Assembly (NCBI GenBank): GCA_037447655.1
Contig: JBBHKE010001501.1
Span: 259,115-323,114, forward strand
Direction of reading: 5' to 3'
From: Zygnema cylindricum
Lineage: Eukaryota > Streptophyta > Zygnematophyceae > Zygnematales > Zygnemataceae
Length of the DNA: 64,000 nucleotides
In this document: positions 35,800-48,118 of the stretch, piece by piece
Layout: the number at the start of each line of letters is the position of its first letter
Numbering within the stretch: the first letter of the stretch is position 1
Made by a program: the position numbers and the translations under genes
The notes under the pieces: model-generated
What the model was told of the DNA's origin: nothing
The model's database searches: none
Seen by the model: only the letters and a program-made list of their open reading frames with translations

Positions 35800-36935
35800 A
35801 TTTTGCGGTAATTTACAAGAATCTTTCTGGGGGAATTATTGACAAAATGGTGAGAGGCGTGTTAAAAATTTTAAAATTGAGAATGGCTTATTGTATTGCA
35901 AATAGGGGATAAATTATGCATTCCGGAGGTGGGAGAATCAACAAAATAACTTTTACATGAAGCACACGAGCATTTAAGACATCTAGGTCGGGATAAAACT
36001 CTAAATCGGTTGCAAAGCCAATTCTTTTGGCTAATGATGGCAAAATAGGTGTCTAAACCTGTGGAAAGTTGTGTCCTATCCTAACAAAGTAAACCTAGTA
36101 ACCAAAAACCTAGAGGTATCCAAAAACCTGGAGGTCTCTTTAAACCTTCAAATATCCGTGAAAGACCATAGGAGTCTGTCGTATCGATTTTATTGACAAG
36201 TTACCAGCTACATCTAAAAGAAATTACAGTATTTTGCTTGTTGTCGATAGGTTAAGTAAAATGGCAATTTTTATCCCTTACAAAACTACTACTCAGCTGT
36301 AGATAATGCAAATTTATACTTTGATAATGTGGTTAGGTATCATGGAGTTCCTTTATCTATAGTCAATGAAAGGGAATCTAAATTTATGTTTGCATTTTGA
36401 AAAGAATTGCAACAAAATTTATGCACTGAATTAAAAATAACTACCTTCTTTTATCCTCAGACAGATAGACTGACAGAAAAAGATGAACCGTACACAAGCA
36501 GAAATGCTTAGGAGTGTTTGCACTAGAGTTCAAAACACATAGGAATTTGAACTGCCATTAATAGAATTTGCATATAATTCATGTAAAAACGTTACTAATT
36601 GATTTTCACCGTTTGTAGTTGCATATGAATACCAACCCAAAAAAACATTGGACTTAATAACAGCGCTCGCTTAAGAGAATATGGGTTCTGCAACAAAGTT
36701 TTGGGAAATCATTCAAATAGTTTGGAAAAAAGTCTGAGGTGCATTAGTGGAGGCATAAAGAAGGTAGGAATTAAACGCTAACGGCAAACGGGGTGATTCA
36801 GTGGTACATATAAAAAGGTTTTGGTTTCAATGACTTATTACAAGTGCAAGATTGAGGGACAATCGGATCATTCGGGGAAATTTGCTTTTAAGTACATCGG
36901 ACCATTTACTGTAATCGAGATGATATCATCAATTA
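35800..36935 (+). pseudogene. Ty3/gypsy integrase
   Basis: The zinc-binding area is badly decayed. The core has IDFIDKLPATSKRNYSILLV and VDRLSKMAIFIPYKTTT (36187-36300), VPLSIVNERESKFMF (36345) and TTFFYPQTDRLTEKDE (36443). The C-terminal part reads VSMTYYKCKIEGQSDHSG and FKYIGPFTVIEMI before HTSQLKPANL. Frameshifted. Confidence 0.85.
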
Positions 36936-37400
36936 TTATCAAACTGGACTTTTCGCCTACAACACCTTCAATAAAAATTCATCTAGTGATACATACTAGT
37001 CAATTAAAACCAGCAAATCTTTAACCAACTAAAAAAGAATTGGAATTCGATGCATCAATAACTATAGAAGTTGAGGTTTATAAATGGGTAATAAATTGGA
37101 TTGGTCGATGGTTTATAGTCGGCAATACTTTATTCTGGCAAGTACATTATCTAGGAAGACCAGAAGACGAGTTGACCTTAGAGGATAAAAATTATGAGTT
37201 TTTGCAAAGGAAATGGAGGGATAATAAAATAGAAGGAAGTTCAACCTTGAGAGTGAGATGTGTTTTAACTGAGGTTGTTAAAGATAAGGAATAGATGATG
37301 TAACATTAATAAAGGATCGAACTTATTCATAAATGGGTATTTAAGTTTTAGGGATATAGATTTATAAATTTGTTAGACGTTCGCGAAAGTATCGTATAAT
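36935..37400 (+). repeat. 466-bp tandem unit 1: gypsy C-terminus with chromodomain-like segment plus LTR start
   Basis: Encodes HTSQLKPANL, then a chromodomain-like stretch (EVEVYKWVINWIGRWFIVGN, FWQVHYLGRPEDELTLE), the end of the frame at 37292, and the first 105 bp or so of the LTR (TGATGTAACATTAATAA at 37296). Confidence 0.85.
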
Positions 37401-37866
37401 AGTTGTTATCAAACTGGACTTTTCGCCTTCAACACCTTCAATAAAAATTCATCTAGTGATACATACTAGTCAATTAAAACTAGCAAATCTTTGACCAAAA
37501 GAAGAAGAATTGGAATTGGATGCATCAATAATTGTAGAAGTTGAGGTTTATAAATGGGTAATAGATTGGGTTGGTCGACGGTTTATAGTCGGCAATACTT
37601 TATTCTGGCAAGTACATTATCGAGGAAGACCAGAAGACGAGTTGACCTTAGAGGATAAAAATTATGAGTTTTTGCAAAGGAAATGGAGGGATAATAATAT
37701 AGAAGTTCAACCTTGAGAGTGAGATGTGTTTTAACTGAGGTTGTTAAAGATAAAGAATAGATGATGTAACATTAATAAGAGATCGAACTTATTCATAAAT
37801 AGGTATTTAAGTGTTTGGGATATAGATTTATAAATTTGTTAGACGTCCGCGAAAGAATCGTACAAT
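37401..37866 (+). repeat. 466-bp tandem unit 2
   Basis: A near-identical copy of the previous unit. The LTR start recurs at 37762, exactly 466 bp after 37296. The chromodomain-like frame (EVEVYKWVIDWVGRRFIVGN) stops at 37716. Confidence 0.92.
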
Positions 37867-38736
37867 TCGGAGTTTTACTTTATAAGTTATAGCGATTAGT
37901 GTATTTAAGCAAGAGTGCGAGGTCAAAATAACAAATGAGTGTTTGTTGTAACGGGTTAAGGGTCAAATTAGAAGCGGAATTTCCGGCGCACGTTTGATTA
38001 AGTACCTATAGTCGTTTAGTACATATGATGGTTCCTTTCGTACAAATTTCTGTACGAAAAGTAATAAGTTATATTATGTAAGTTATGTAGTTAGTTTCGC
38101 GCATGAAGTTTGTGACGCACGAACGTGTGAAGTTGCATTTCGATTCCCGCTCACTTTTGTACGTAAATGTTACGTATTGAAAATTAGTTGTTGATTGGCT
38201 AGAAATGCTACGCAGTTAGTCAAAGGTTTCGTACATTTTTGCATTGGTTTGTCGTAGTCGCAGTTGATCAATGATTGGCCCAAGTGAAAACTTGTTCAAA
38301 GAAGCGTTGACTCTGGCCTGGTTGGTCCAGGGCGAGGATGGGTAATTAGTGAAGTCATAAAGAACGGAAGCTTTTTTTTTTCTTTTGGAAAAGTTTGTCG
38401 AAATTCGTGACTAAACTTGACCTTGAGCAAATAATTGCAAAATGGAGTAATGGCTTATTTGCATTGAAATCTCTAACTAACTACTTTTATCTTAGTAGTT
38501 AAGGGTGGGGATTACTTAAGAGAGCAAGGTAGTGGAAAGAGACTTGAAAAGAAGAGTTGAGCCTAAAGGGCAAGAGACCAATCTAAATGTTATGGAAACA
38601 AAAGCTTATTTTGAATAAAAGATGATCCTTTATGTGAGTGTTGTCAATGAGAATGTGTGTATTCGAATCATTGGAATGTATAGTTGAGAGTGAATGCACT
38701 AATAGGAGTTTCAAAGAAGTAGGGAATCCTATTGCA
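37762..38736 (+). mobile_element. 3' LTR of the Ty3/gypsy element
   Basis: Starts TGATGTAACATT and ends CCTATTGCA (975 bp). A cluster of four GTAC sites lies at 38002, 38019, 38040 and 38052. The downstream two thirds match the 5' LTR at 26435-27039. Confidence 0.85.
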
Positions 38737-38876
38737 TAAAGTACGTACTTCAAAAATTTAAATTTACTACGTTTTTACAAATTATAATTTTCGCCCGTCA
38801 AAACAGATACACTGTTCAGATTTTTTGCTTTCCAAACATTTTAATATTCTCAGCCGTTTGAATAACAACTTGGTTC

Positions 38877-39713
38877 TGCAATTCTGTGACCTCCATAGGT
38901 GCACACAAATTGCAACTTACTTGAAGCCTCTAGATAATTTGAAATGCCCTACTTCCCTTTGAATCAATTGCCTCTCAAGTAGGTAAAGATTTTGATTGCC
39001 TTCGTCCCTTTGAAGGTTAGACTCCCTTGATCCCTATGCAAAAAGAATCACTGAAAACGCCCTACCAGGCGATTAATAATCAAATGGAAAAGATGCTTAT
39101 TTTTATACAAGTCCTCAGAGAGAGAAGCGGCTATCTACCAGAAAAACTCTAAGTCCTAAATCCCCTCTCTAAACCCCCTACTGCTGATGTACGGATCCAA
39201 TCAAAAAAGTTTAGAGTATAAGAATAGTACACTTATCGATGTACTTGTATGGCCATTGTACGACATGGCCATGCAGGGGACGTCTACCACTTTTGGACTT
39301 GTCTCCCAATTTCTTGCAAATCATGTAATCGAATGACGAGGCGCCACGTAGCACTTGGTGACACAACATCCGAAAACAGCCAAAACGGATATTTCAAAAT
39401 GTCGGCTTGAATAGGACCCGTCCGATGTTAACCAGTATTTAATGTGCGCCGTTCAAATTAGTCGACCGTCTGTATATAAAAATATTCTAGCTGTCTCTAT
39501 GTTACAGTCCTACAAAACCGTTAATCGGCTTAATTCGCCAGTACTAGTTAAAATAATTATCACGCCCTATATATCCTAACAATGGTCCTATAATTTAAGA
39601 CAACGCTACCGGCTACTAACTACTAACTATAGGGACCAGGATCAAATCCTTGGTCCGTTAGTCTTTTTGGTAATATCTAGTCTATCTTCCACTTCCGGCT
39701 TCTTAGGTAGCCA
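38877..39713 (-). mobile_element. 3' LTR of copia family B (837 bp)
   Basis: On the minus strand it runs from TGGCTACCTAAGAAGCC (39713) to AGAATTGCA (38877). Preceded by an AGAGAGAGATGAAGCC purine tract. It is closely related to family A LTRs and has GTAC at 39189, 39227, 39241 and 39258, followed in LTR orientation by TTGATTGG near 39200. Confidence 0.8.
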
Positions 39714-40515
39714 TGGCTTCATCTCTCTCTCACGAGTCATCAGTGACTACAACAACTGTGATAATTGGGGAGAGAGAGAGTGGAGCCTAACCAATAGAAA
39801 GACCACCTATTAATTTATATCCTGACCTAGAAAATACATAAAACTCATTTTTCAACAATCCCTTTATTTTGTAGTCGCTTTTTTCTTTAAGTCCACATTT
39901 TTCTCTACAGTATTTTAGCTTCACAGATGTGACTCGTTTTCTCATCATATCAGCCACCATTTCCCTACCTGGAATGTACTCCAAATTCACAATTTTGTTT
40001 TCCACTTTTTCTTTTACAAAACTTAGTCTTATATCCATGTGTTTAGCTTTAAAGTGATGATTTGGGTTTGCTGCTATTGGAGTGGCAGTTTGATCGTCAC
40101 AAAACACTTTCACAATTCCAACCTTCATGAATCCAAGTTCTTGCAAGAGTGACTTAACCCACATTAGATCTTTAATAGCAGAGCAAGAAGCCATATACGC
40201 AGCCTCCATTGTAGACTGAGCAACCACCTTTTGCTGCTTACTGCTCCAGCAACACCCACCATTCCAACATACAAAACATATCCTGATGTGCACCTCCTTA
40301 TGGGAGCATTCCCATAACTAGCATCACTCCAACTGGTGATGTCAGTATTCTCCCCTCCCAGATGCAACAAAAGACCCATGTTTCCTATCAAGTATCTCAT
40401 AACCCTTTTAGCTGCCTCCGAATCTCTCTTTCTATGATCATTAAGACTCCGACTCAGGACTCCAACCGCTGCAGCTATGTACGGTCTTGTACAGTTTATG
40501 AAATAAATTAGACAT
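39714..40515 (-). pseudogene. Copia family B RNase H
   Basis: INCTRPYIAAAVGVLSRSLN, RYLIGNMGLLLHLGGENTD, SDASYGNAPIRRCTSGYVLY (to about 40264), then a frameshift, then VVAQSTMEAAYMASCSAIKD, FCDDQTATPIAANPNHHFKA, the KAKHMDIRLSFVKEKVENK segment and the C-terminus ending GLSIG at 39787. One frameshift near 40230 separates the two halves. At its high end it abuts plus-strand RT at the exact RT/RNase H border. Confidence 0.88.
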
Positions 40516-40845
40516 ATTACGATATGTATGTAAGGGATCTTGTGGATCTTCCTCCAGACCAAATGGTGATTGGCACCAAATGGGTATTTATGGTGAAGTT
40601 AAATCCTGATAACACCATTGAACAATTTAAGGCCAGGCTTGTGGCAAAGAGGTATAATAAAAACAAAGGAATTGATTTTGAAGAAACTTTTTCTCCAGTT
40701 GTAAGATTTCAAAGTTAAGGTTGCTGTCCCTAGCACTAGAAATATAAAATATAGAAGAATGCAAAACGTTTGCACTTGGAGAATAGAGGAGAACATTTAC
40801 ATTTAGGCAACCTGAAATGTATATAGAGCCAGGAAAAGAGCATTT
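40516..40845 (+). pseudogene. Copia RT fragment
   Basis: RDLVDLPPDQMVIGTKWVF and EGIDFEETFSPVVRF-like codons (40530-40716; here KGIDFEETFS), then a frameshifted remnant up to the MYIEPGKEHLVWKL block. Followed directly by integrase, so the piece is out of its normal order. Confidence 0.8.
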
Positions 40846-41463
40846 AGTATGGAAATTGTTAAAATCTCAAGGAAATTTGAAGAATATCTTAAAGAAGAAG
40901 GAATTCATCATGAGAAAACCGTTCTTTATAATCCGAAACAAAATGGAGTAGCAAAAAGAGTGAATAGAACTTTAGGAGATATGTCCAGAAGTATGTTTAC
41001 TAATAAGAGGATAGGATTACGGTTTTTGGCGGAGTCTATGAACTTTGCTAATTTCATCAAAAATAGAGTCCTAACTTCAGCAAATAAAGAGGAAACTCCG
41101 TATGAGAGGTGGACAGGAACAAAGCCTGATTTGTCTAGTTTGAGAGTGTTCGGAAGTCAAGTCTACTGTTTGGATTACGATATGACTAAATGGAAGTTAG
41201 AGGGGAGAGGGAAGCCAGGATATCTTATAGGATATGATGAGAGCACAAAAAGATGGCGAGTGTATGACTTAAAAAAAAGAGATATAATTTTGGTAAATCA
41301 CATAGTGGTGATGAATGAAGAACAGTCCATTGATCCATTCAAATATAGTAAGAAAGTCAAAATCAGATTTGAAACAGATCAGTTTTCTGACTTTGACTTT
41401 GAAAATGAAGAGAAGAAAGAGGGAGAAAAAGAAAAATCTGCAGATCTACCAAAGGAGAAATAG
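40846..41463 (+). pseudogene. Copia family B integrase, C-terminal half
   Basis: Open for 204 codons: KFEEYLKEEGIHHEKTVLYN, then PKQNGVAKRVNRTLGDMSRS with the catalytic Glu position changed (family norm NGVAER), FANFIKNRVLTSANKEETPY, DLSSLRVFGSQVYCLDYDM, GYLIGYDESTKRWRVYDLKK. The zinc-binding part and the first two catalytic Asp residues are absent. Confidence 0.85.
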
Positions 41464-42608
41464 GCAAGGGCAACATCCGAAGCAACGCCACAATACGAAG
41501 TGGAAACGGATGAGGAACTTGATGAGACACCGGAATTGGAAGATAAGGGAGCTAAAAATCTCCCTAAACAAACCCAAGGATGCCTTCCATACGGATGTCC
41601 GATTTTAAAGGGGGAAGAAGAAGTAGTAAACGACTTCAAGAAATACAAGTAAATAACCAACTCACAAAGATGTCTCACTTAGATAAACCTCAGACATACT
41701 TAGAGGCCATAAACACTCCACAAAGTAGCCGGTGGATCACAACTATAAATGAAAAATTGGCCTGTATCATGGAAGTCAATACATGGGAGTTGGTAGATCT
41801 TCCACCGGACCAAAAACCAATCGGATGTAAGTGGGTTTATAAACTTAAATTAAACCTGGATAATACCATTAAGAGGTACAAAGCTAGGTTAGTTGCAAAA
41901 GGATATACCCAGAAAGAGGGGATAGACTTTGAAGAAACCTTTGCACCTGTAGTTAGATTTCCTTCTGTAAGAATCCTGTTAAGTATAGCCGCAGCGGAGG
42001 ATATGGAAATACACCAGATGGATATTAAAACGGCCTTTTTGCACGAAGAGTTGGAAGAAGAAATTTACATGAGGCAACCGCAAGGATTCGTGGAAAGTGG
42101 GAAAGAAAACAAAATTTTGCAAACTGATAAAATCACTCTATAGGCTTAAGCAAGCCCCGCGACAGTGGAATATAAAGCTCGACAAATTTTGACCGGTTTG
42201 GGGTATATCAGAATTAGATCAAATCACTCCATATATTTATTTGAGGATGGAGTGATATTTATTTCTATTTATGTGGATGATTTGTTGGTCTTAAGCAAGT
42301 CCTTAGATAAAGTTAACAACCTAAAACGGGATCATAGAAACCTCTTTGACATGAAAGATCTCGGCGAAGCATGGAACATTTTGGGAATTCAAATGGAGAG
42401 AGATAGAGGGAGTACGATTATAAGACTATCTTAGAAAGAAGAGATTGGTAATATGCTAGAAAAATTTCAAATGGAGAAAGCAAACGGATGTACTACTTCC
42501 ATGGATTTGAAGAAAGTGTGTGATTAAAGTGAAGAGGGAGGAATATTGATCATTAATGATGAGATAGATGAGATAGAAAAAATATTTATGGAAAATATCC
42601 CTTATCGA
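41464..42608 (+). pseudogene. Copia family B reverse transcriptase
   Basis: GGRRSSKRLQEIQVNNQLTK, then WELVDLPPDQKPIGCKWVYK, KGYTQKEGIDFEETFAPVVR, DIKTAFLHEELEEEIYMRQP; a frameshift near 42140; ISIYVDDLLVLSKSLDKV (42262) with the YVDD active site; DLGEAWNILGIQMERD. Ends at FMENIPYR (42605), the normal RT/RNase H border. Confidence 0.88.
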
Positions 42609-43388
42609 TGTTGTTCTAAGACAACTGTTGGCACTGAAGATGAAGAAGATGTAGCAGTAGTCATCGTAGAACAAATCAAGAGGGGAAGCTTCAACAAATA
42701 CCGATGGCTTAACAGAAACTTTGATAGACTATAACTTTGAGTAACGTGCTCCAATGACCTTAAATTTTACCACAGTGTAGATAACATTCAAAGGAACACA
42801 CACACAAAATTTCAATCAATTCCGCTCATAGATCTGTGAGATATGTATAAATGAAATTACATAAAACTGAGTGTACAGTTTTCATATCATTTGTTCCTAA
42901 AAATCAAATTCACTAAGTCCTACTTCTATACACCGAAACTACACTAAGCTCTACGGAGGCATTCCAGCCGTACATCTAGCATTCTATCACAACAAACAAT
43001 TCACTACGAACAAAGTTATATTCTACCAAATATTTACAACAAAGTTCAAACAACGTAAAGTGATAATGATCTAGTCACGCCTCGTCACTATTTGTTAGCA
43101 GCGGCTCTCAACGGTCCGATTAGAGGATTTGGCACCGTAGAACTAACTTCACGAAGTTCCGTACCTACCGAATTTCCGTACGTCCACGGAGGACATACAC
43201 ACGCATTCTCTCAAGTGACGACGCGTGTCCCAAGTGTGAATGAACCGTGAACTCCCAACTTCACTGTCACACTAATTTTGGTAAGTAATGAACCGAACTC
43301 AACCAAAAATAGCTTAAGTCCTAAACAACTCTCTCTCCCTCACAGCTAAGGCATAGAGAAGACTAAAGCTTTCTAAAAACAACACTCC
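42609..43388 (-). mobile_element. LTR of copia family C
   Basis: On the minus strand an AGCTTTAGGGGAG purine tract is followed by TGTTGTTTTTAGAAAGC. The block has GTAC sites near 42870, 42978, 43160 and 43178. Its far end is not defined exactly; it meets copia B RT at about 42608. Confidence 0.6.
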
Positions 43389-43399
43389 CCTAAAGCTTT

Positions 43400-44275
43400 A
43401 GACTCTGCTATTCACTCAGTCCACATGCCTCTCTACAAAACTTTAATTTGGGAGCAGGTAAAGGTTTCGTCATCATATGAGCCACCATTTGCTCATCCAG
43501 TAAATAACTCAACTTCAAGACTTTTCCCATCACCTTTTCTCTTACAAAGTGTAGCTTGACATCAATGTGCTTACTCTTAGAGTGATGACTGGGATTAGAT
43601 GCAATAACGATTGCTGCCTGATTTTCACACCACACTATCTATGGTCCAGATTGCTTAAAGAGAAGCTCTTGGAGAAGAGGCCTTTACCCAAAGTAACTCC
43701 TTAACTGCCGAGGTGGCAGCCATGTACTCAGCCTCTATGGTAGATTGAGCTATTACCTTATGAAGTGCGCTAGTCCAAGAGAAGGTTCCACTTCCGATCT
43801 TCAAAATGTATCCGGTGGTGGAGCGTCGGCTCGGCATATCTCCGTAGCTTGCATAGCTCCATGTATGAATTTTGACTTCCTCTCCACCGAGAGAGAGTCA
43901 AAGTTTTCGAGTTTCTGCAAGATAACAAAGAACTCTCTTTGCTGCCTCATAGTTTGACTTCCTTGGATTTTGCAGGCTTCAGCTTACGGCTCCAACCGCT
44001 GCTGCGATGTGGAGACAAGTACAATTCAAGAAATAAATGAGGCTTCCGACAATCTGCCTGTAAGGAATGGAGGACAAAGAATCTGCCTCTCCTGAATCTA
44101 AGAAATCATCAACCAAAACACCACCATCCGTTTTCGTTCCCTCCAATTTCTACTTGAATTCCATAATAGTGGCACTCCCTTTTGCTTTTGACATGCTAAA
44201 CTTTTCTAACATGTTCTCGATATCTTCTTTTTGAGTTAATAATATAATTTTCTGTTTCTTGTCTCTGAATTGTAC
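43400..44275 (-). pseudogene. Copia family C RT end and RNase H
   Basis: Down the minus strand: LTQKEDIENMLEKFSMSKAK, PYRQIVGSLIYFLNCTCLH, AAAVGAVS, MPSRRSTTGYILKIGSGTFS, VIAQSTIEAEYMAATSAVKE, MWCENQAAIVIASNPSHHSK, KHIDVKLHFVREKVMGKVLK. Ends LKFCREACGLSE. A stop and a frameshift near 43640-43680 and others upstream disable it. Confidence 0.88.
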
Positions 44276-44512
44276 GCCTAAAGTTTCGCTACTAATTTGA
44301 CCCTTAACTTGTTTCAACGATCACTCATTTGTTATTTTGACCATGCACTGTCACCTAAATACACCAACCGCTATACCATTTTAAATACAACCCCAATTTG
44401 TGGATTCTTTCGCAGACATCTACTAAATTCATAACTTTATACTCTAAATTGTTAAGTACCCTTTTATCAACAAGTTTGATCACTTATTCCTGTTACACCT
44501 TACCACTATACG
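44276..44512 (-). mobile_element. Gypsy LTR fragment, opposite orientation
   Basis: The reverse complement matches 37785-37990 of the gypsy 3' LTR (TTATAAATTT...GTTAGA, GAATCnGTA, GGTCAAAATAACAAATGAGT). Confidence 0.75.
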
Positions 44513-45369
44513 AATTATGATATTATGTTGTAAACGCAAATTCTTTTCCACGAAAGAAAATCATCGTCATAAAAGATCCTTTGGCAAAGATTTTTCATCG
44601 CTTCCTGTTGATTTGAATACACCGTGTACGAAGTTGCATGGCTTTTGCCAAATGTTACATTGTAGTCGCTCGTCTGCCGTGGATCATATCTTTTGTTTCC
44701 CAAGTGTACCACTAGACATGTCTAGTGTGTTGTAAGTCCCTCATTAAGGACAATTGAGGAGACTGTCCAGATAGTGGACCGAAAGAGCGTTTGCTTTGAA
44801 AACTCAATATTGGACTGTCAAAATTTTTGGGCAAAAGTTTGTAGAATCTTGCCGAATTTATAGGAAACATGTTAAGAAAAAAATCATTACGGCTTAGTAC
44901 GCTAAGGCTCATTTTCCAGTAAACAACCACACTTATTGCTTGATGGAGCCCCACAGTAAGGTAGCAGCACCACAAGCAACACTAATGCAATCGCCAACTT
45001 GCAATCGTGTTAGTGTAATTTGAGGGTCGAAAATAGTTGTTAAATCGTGTCGTTCAAAACTTTATCGAAATACAAGATACGCAAATTTGCTTTTAGTACA
45101 TCATACGCAGTCGCCTTTGTACAAATGCATTTTGGTAGGAGGCAGTACTGATTGCTTTTTTTTTTTTAATGTTAATTGAAGATTCGGCAATATTACAAAG
45201 CGTTACATTGAACTTAGGCGCAAATTGAAGAGCGACGCGAAATAAAACCTCTAAAAACTTAAGTATCAGAAGTCTTGTACGGACATATTAAACCTTACAA
45301 AACGAAATAAACGTTGTAAAATTTAATTAAACAGACATGCGTAAAATTATTAGAGGTGACTCGACAAAA
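44513..45369. other. Unrecognised interval
   Basis: No convincing domain or element end. Short open frames on both strands are uninformative. T-run at about 45155. Confidence 0.35.
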
Positions 45370-46972
45370 ACGTTGTCGCGATGATAGCAAAACCGATAGT
45401 TATCTGTTATCGAACGGTCAGAGGTCTCGATATATCGGTCCGAGACCAAAATTACTTATCGACGATAACTTATAAAATATTACGTATACAATAGTGCTTT
45501 ATAATATATTGTATGACATTATTGACTTTATTTAGCGTGGCATGCCACATATAAATATATGTTTTGTATTTTGTTTAACTGAAATTTAGTATAGACAGCG
45601 CAACACATAAACGTTGACAAATTTAAAAAATTGATTTATGGTTTTAAAACTATAGTACTGAAACGAAAAAAATAAATCACATTTTAAATTTGTAAAATCA
45701 GACTTTTTCAAAAACTAGATGTAAGACGAACAGGTCAGACGAACAAATCTGTCAGACTACCGCCATTTACTGCCACCATCTCCTAAAAATTTTGTAACCA
45801 GGCAACTCATATTTGAAAAATTATAAGTGAATATAGAATAGGTAATGTATATATATACATATATATATATGTATATGTATATGTCTATATATATACATTC
45901 TGATGGATTATCAAGAAAAAGAGAGCAACACTATAGGAGGTAATATTTTATTTTTTTGTACATTTTTAGAATGTACGAATGAAACATTTTAGACTTTAGA
46001 GGTAAACTTTTGAAAGGTAGGAATTTCATAAATTTTAGAATTTGAATTCGATGATTTTGGAAAGTTAGAACATTGACAATTTAGAAAATGGATTTTGAGG
46101 GTTGACTTTAAGTTTGGGAATTCAATTTTGAGGGCTTTGACATTCAAAATTTTTAGAGATTGAGAATTGGTAAGTTAAGATTTTTATATATGTTAGAATT
46201 TGAAATCAGTAATTTTGCAAAATGTGAAGCATTGAGAATTTGGGAATTCAATTTTGAAAATAATGACATTTATTATAACACTATGACATTTAAGTGATTA
46301 TGTATGTTGGTGAATTGGGGCATCAAAAACTTGTATGTTAACGCCTCTAAGCTGAACTAGATATAAGACTATAAAATATCAAATATGTTTTATATAACGC
46401 CATGTACTGTATCAATTTATATGAAATATGCGACAATAGCTTACAATCGTCCAAATTTAAACTTATGTATTTATTTTGTTTGACCTTATTGTGGATGATT
46501 TATAAAATGGATTGAAAATGCATTTGAAGTAAAAAACCAATATAGACAAATAATGGAAGTGATATGAGGGCGTAATTAACCTTGGAAAAAAGAATAACAG
46601 TCAAAAGGACATTTTGGAAGGGTATGGGAGCGTGGAACCCAAGTAAAACCCCCTTAAATAAAAAATAATCAAGCAAATATCACGATTTTTTCCAGAAATC
46701 GGGGGGGAAGGGGGTCTACGGCGCGTCCGGGGAATAACATATACAGTTGAGTGTATAGGTCGTAAATTTAGGTGTACGGCCTGTACATTTATCACCAGGT
46801 ATCGCGGATAGTTGTGGATATCGGTGTTATCGTTGATAAGCAACCGTGATAAGCAATAACGGTTATTTATCGAAGATAAAACCGATGTCGATATATAGTG
46901 CCAATATATTGATAATCGCCATCCCGAAAAAAGGCCCATATCGGTTATCATCAAATCTTTGCCGATACACAA
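45370..46972 (+). mobile_element. hAT-like element, long form (about 1.6 kb, degenerate)
   Basis: The left part (TTATCGAACGGTCAGAGGTC, GCGTGGCATGCCACATATAA) and right part (CAGTTGAGTGTATAGG, CCCGAAAAAAGGCCCATATCGG, CCGATACACAACGC) match copies 2 and 3. Between them lies an extra AT-rich kilobase absent from the short form. Part of that extra sequence is shared with the fragment at 49207-49607, so it belongs to the element. No intact transposase frame. A (TA)n stretch sits at 45845-45900. Confidence 0.75.
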
Positions 46973-47086
46973 CGCAAAAAAAAATCAATTGGAACTAAAT
47001 GAAAAAAATGCGAGTAGTCACACGCAACCTAATCAAGCTACACTTTTTACAATTGGCGATTAAATTTCAATTTTGCAGCTAATTTA

Positions 47087-48118
47087 GGGTGCGTCTATGT
47101 ACCTCAAACTTAGAGAGTATACTTTATTTTTCAGCACAGATCCGGCGGCCCGGATTTCGGGTGTCTCTATGTACACCAAACGAAGTCATCACTTAAGGGT
47201 GTGAGGATAGTATACGGCGACAATGTTCGTGACGACTGTCAATGCTTTGAACGTCGTATAACCTTGCGTGACATTTGTAGACGTTCAACCTTCCAACACT
47301 CTGCCATGGAGAATGTCTATGGCTGAAAAAGTGTCGTTTCCGCTACTTTTTTTGTACGGTTGCCTCTTTTGCAAATTTCGCGCGCTTTGAATCCTTGCTC
47401 TACCTCATTTTCAGGCTGCATAGTGAGGTAAGGTGCAAAAGAGGCAACTCCCTCTCCAATTCCATTTTGGCATCAATGCCTCACAATACTTTTTTTCCTC
47501 CCTCACAATCATTTTGAGCCGCCTTGTCAGAAGATGAGGAATAATGCAGTTTGAAGGAGAGAATACGAGGTTGCGTTAGAGAGGTGTTAGAGAGGTTTCT
47601 TTAGAGGTTACGTTGCTACTTGTTGGGGCGCCCTCAGAGATTTCTCACGATTTCGTCAAATAACATCAAAATTTTCAGACCCTTGGAATGCAAAAATCCA
47701 AAATCAGTACTGAACGAAATGCGACAAAACAAAACAAATTGTGTACTTTGATGGACGCAAACGGATAAAACATAATGAATAGTATACCTTTCGCCATCGG
47801 TTGAATTCTTTTGAAATTTTTGTAAAAGATTTTACACGTGCGAATACGTGTTACTATTTGTTTTTCAAAGATACGTTGTTTTAAAACACACCGGCCTTGT
47901 GTTTTAAAGAAAAGTTTGAAGTTGACGTTTTTTGGCGTGGCCGTGGGTTGATGAACACAAAACGACAACATGTAGTACATCTTAAATTCGATGACCACTG
48001 AAAATGCACTTCTCCTTTTTTCTTTTTTTTGTAAGGTTGAAACTTAGGCGGTAAGGCTCTAAGTTTTACAGGAAAACGATAGAAAAAAACCCTTACTTTG
48101 GTACGTAGAGACGCACCC
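47087..48118. mobile_element. Harbinger/Tourist-like TIR element
   Basis: 1032 bp, with left end GGGTGCGTCTATGTACC and right end GGTACGTAGAGACGCACCC (inverted). Flanked by TTA on both sides (47084-47086 and 48119-48121). A 3-bp TTA target and a GGGTGCGT-type terminus are characteristic of PIF/Harbinger and Tourist MITEs. A second terminus-like word GGGTGTCTCTATGTACACC occurs inside at 47159. No transposase frame seen. Confidence 0.82.

Noticed and set aside
46601-46972. 123-codon open frame on the minus strand
   Set aside because: It lies within the right end of the long hAT-like element and overlaps its inverted terminus.
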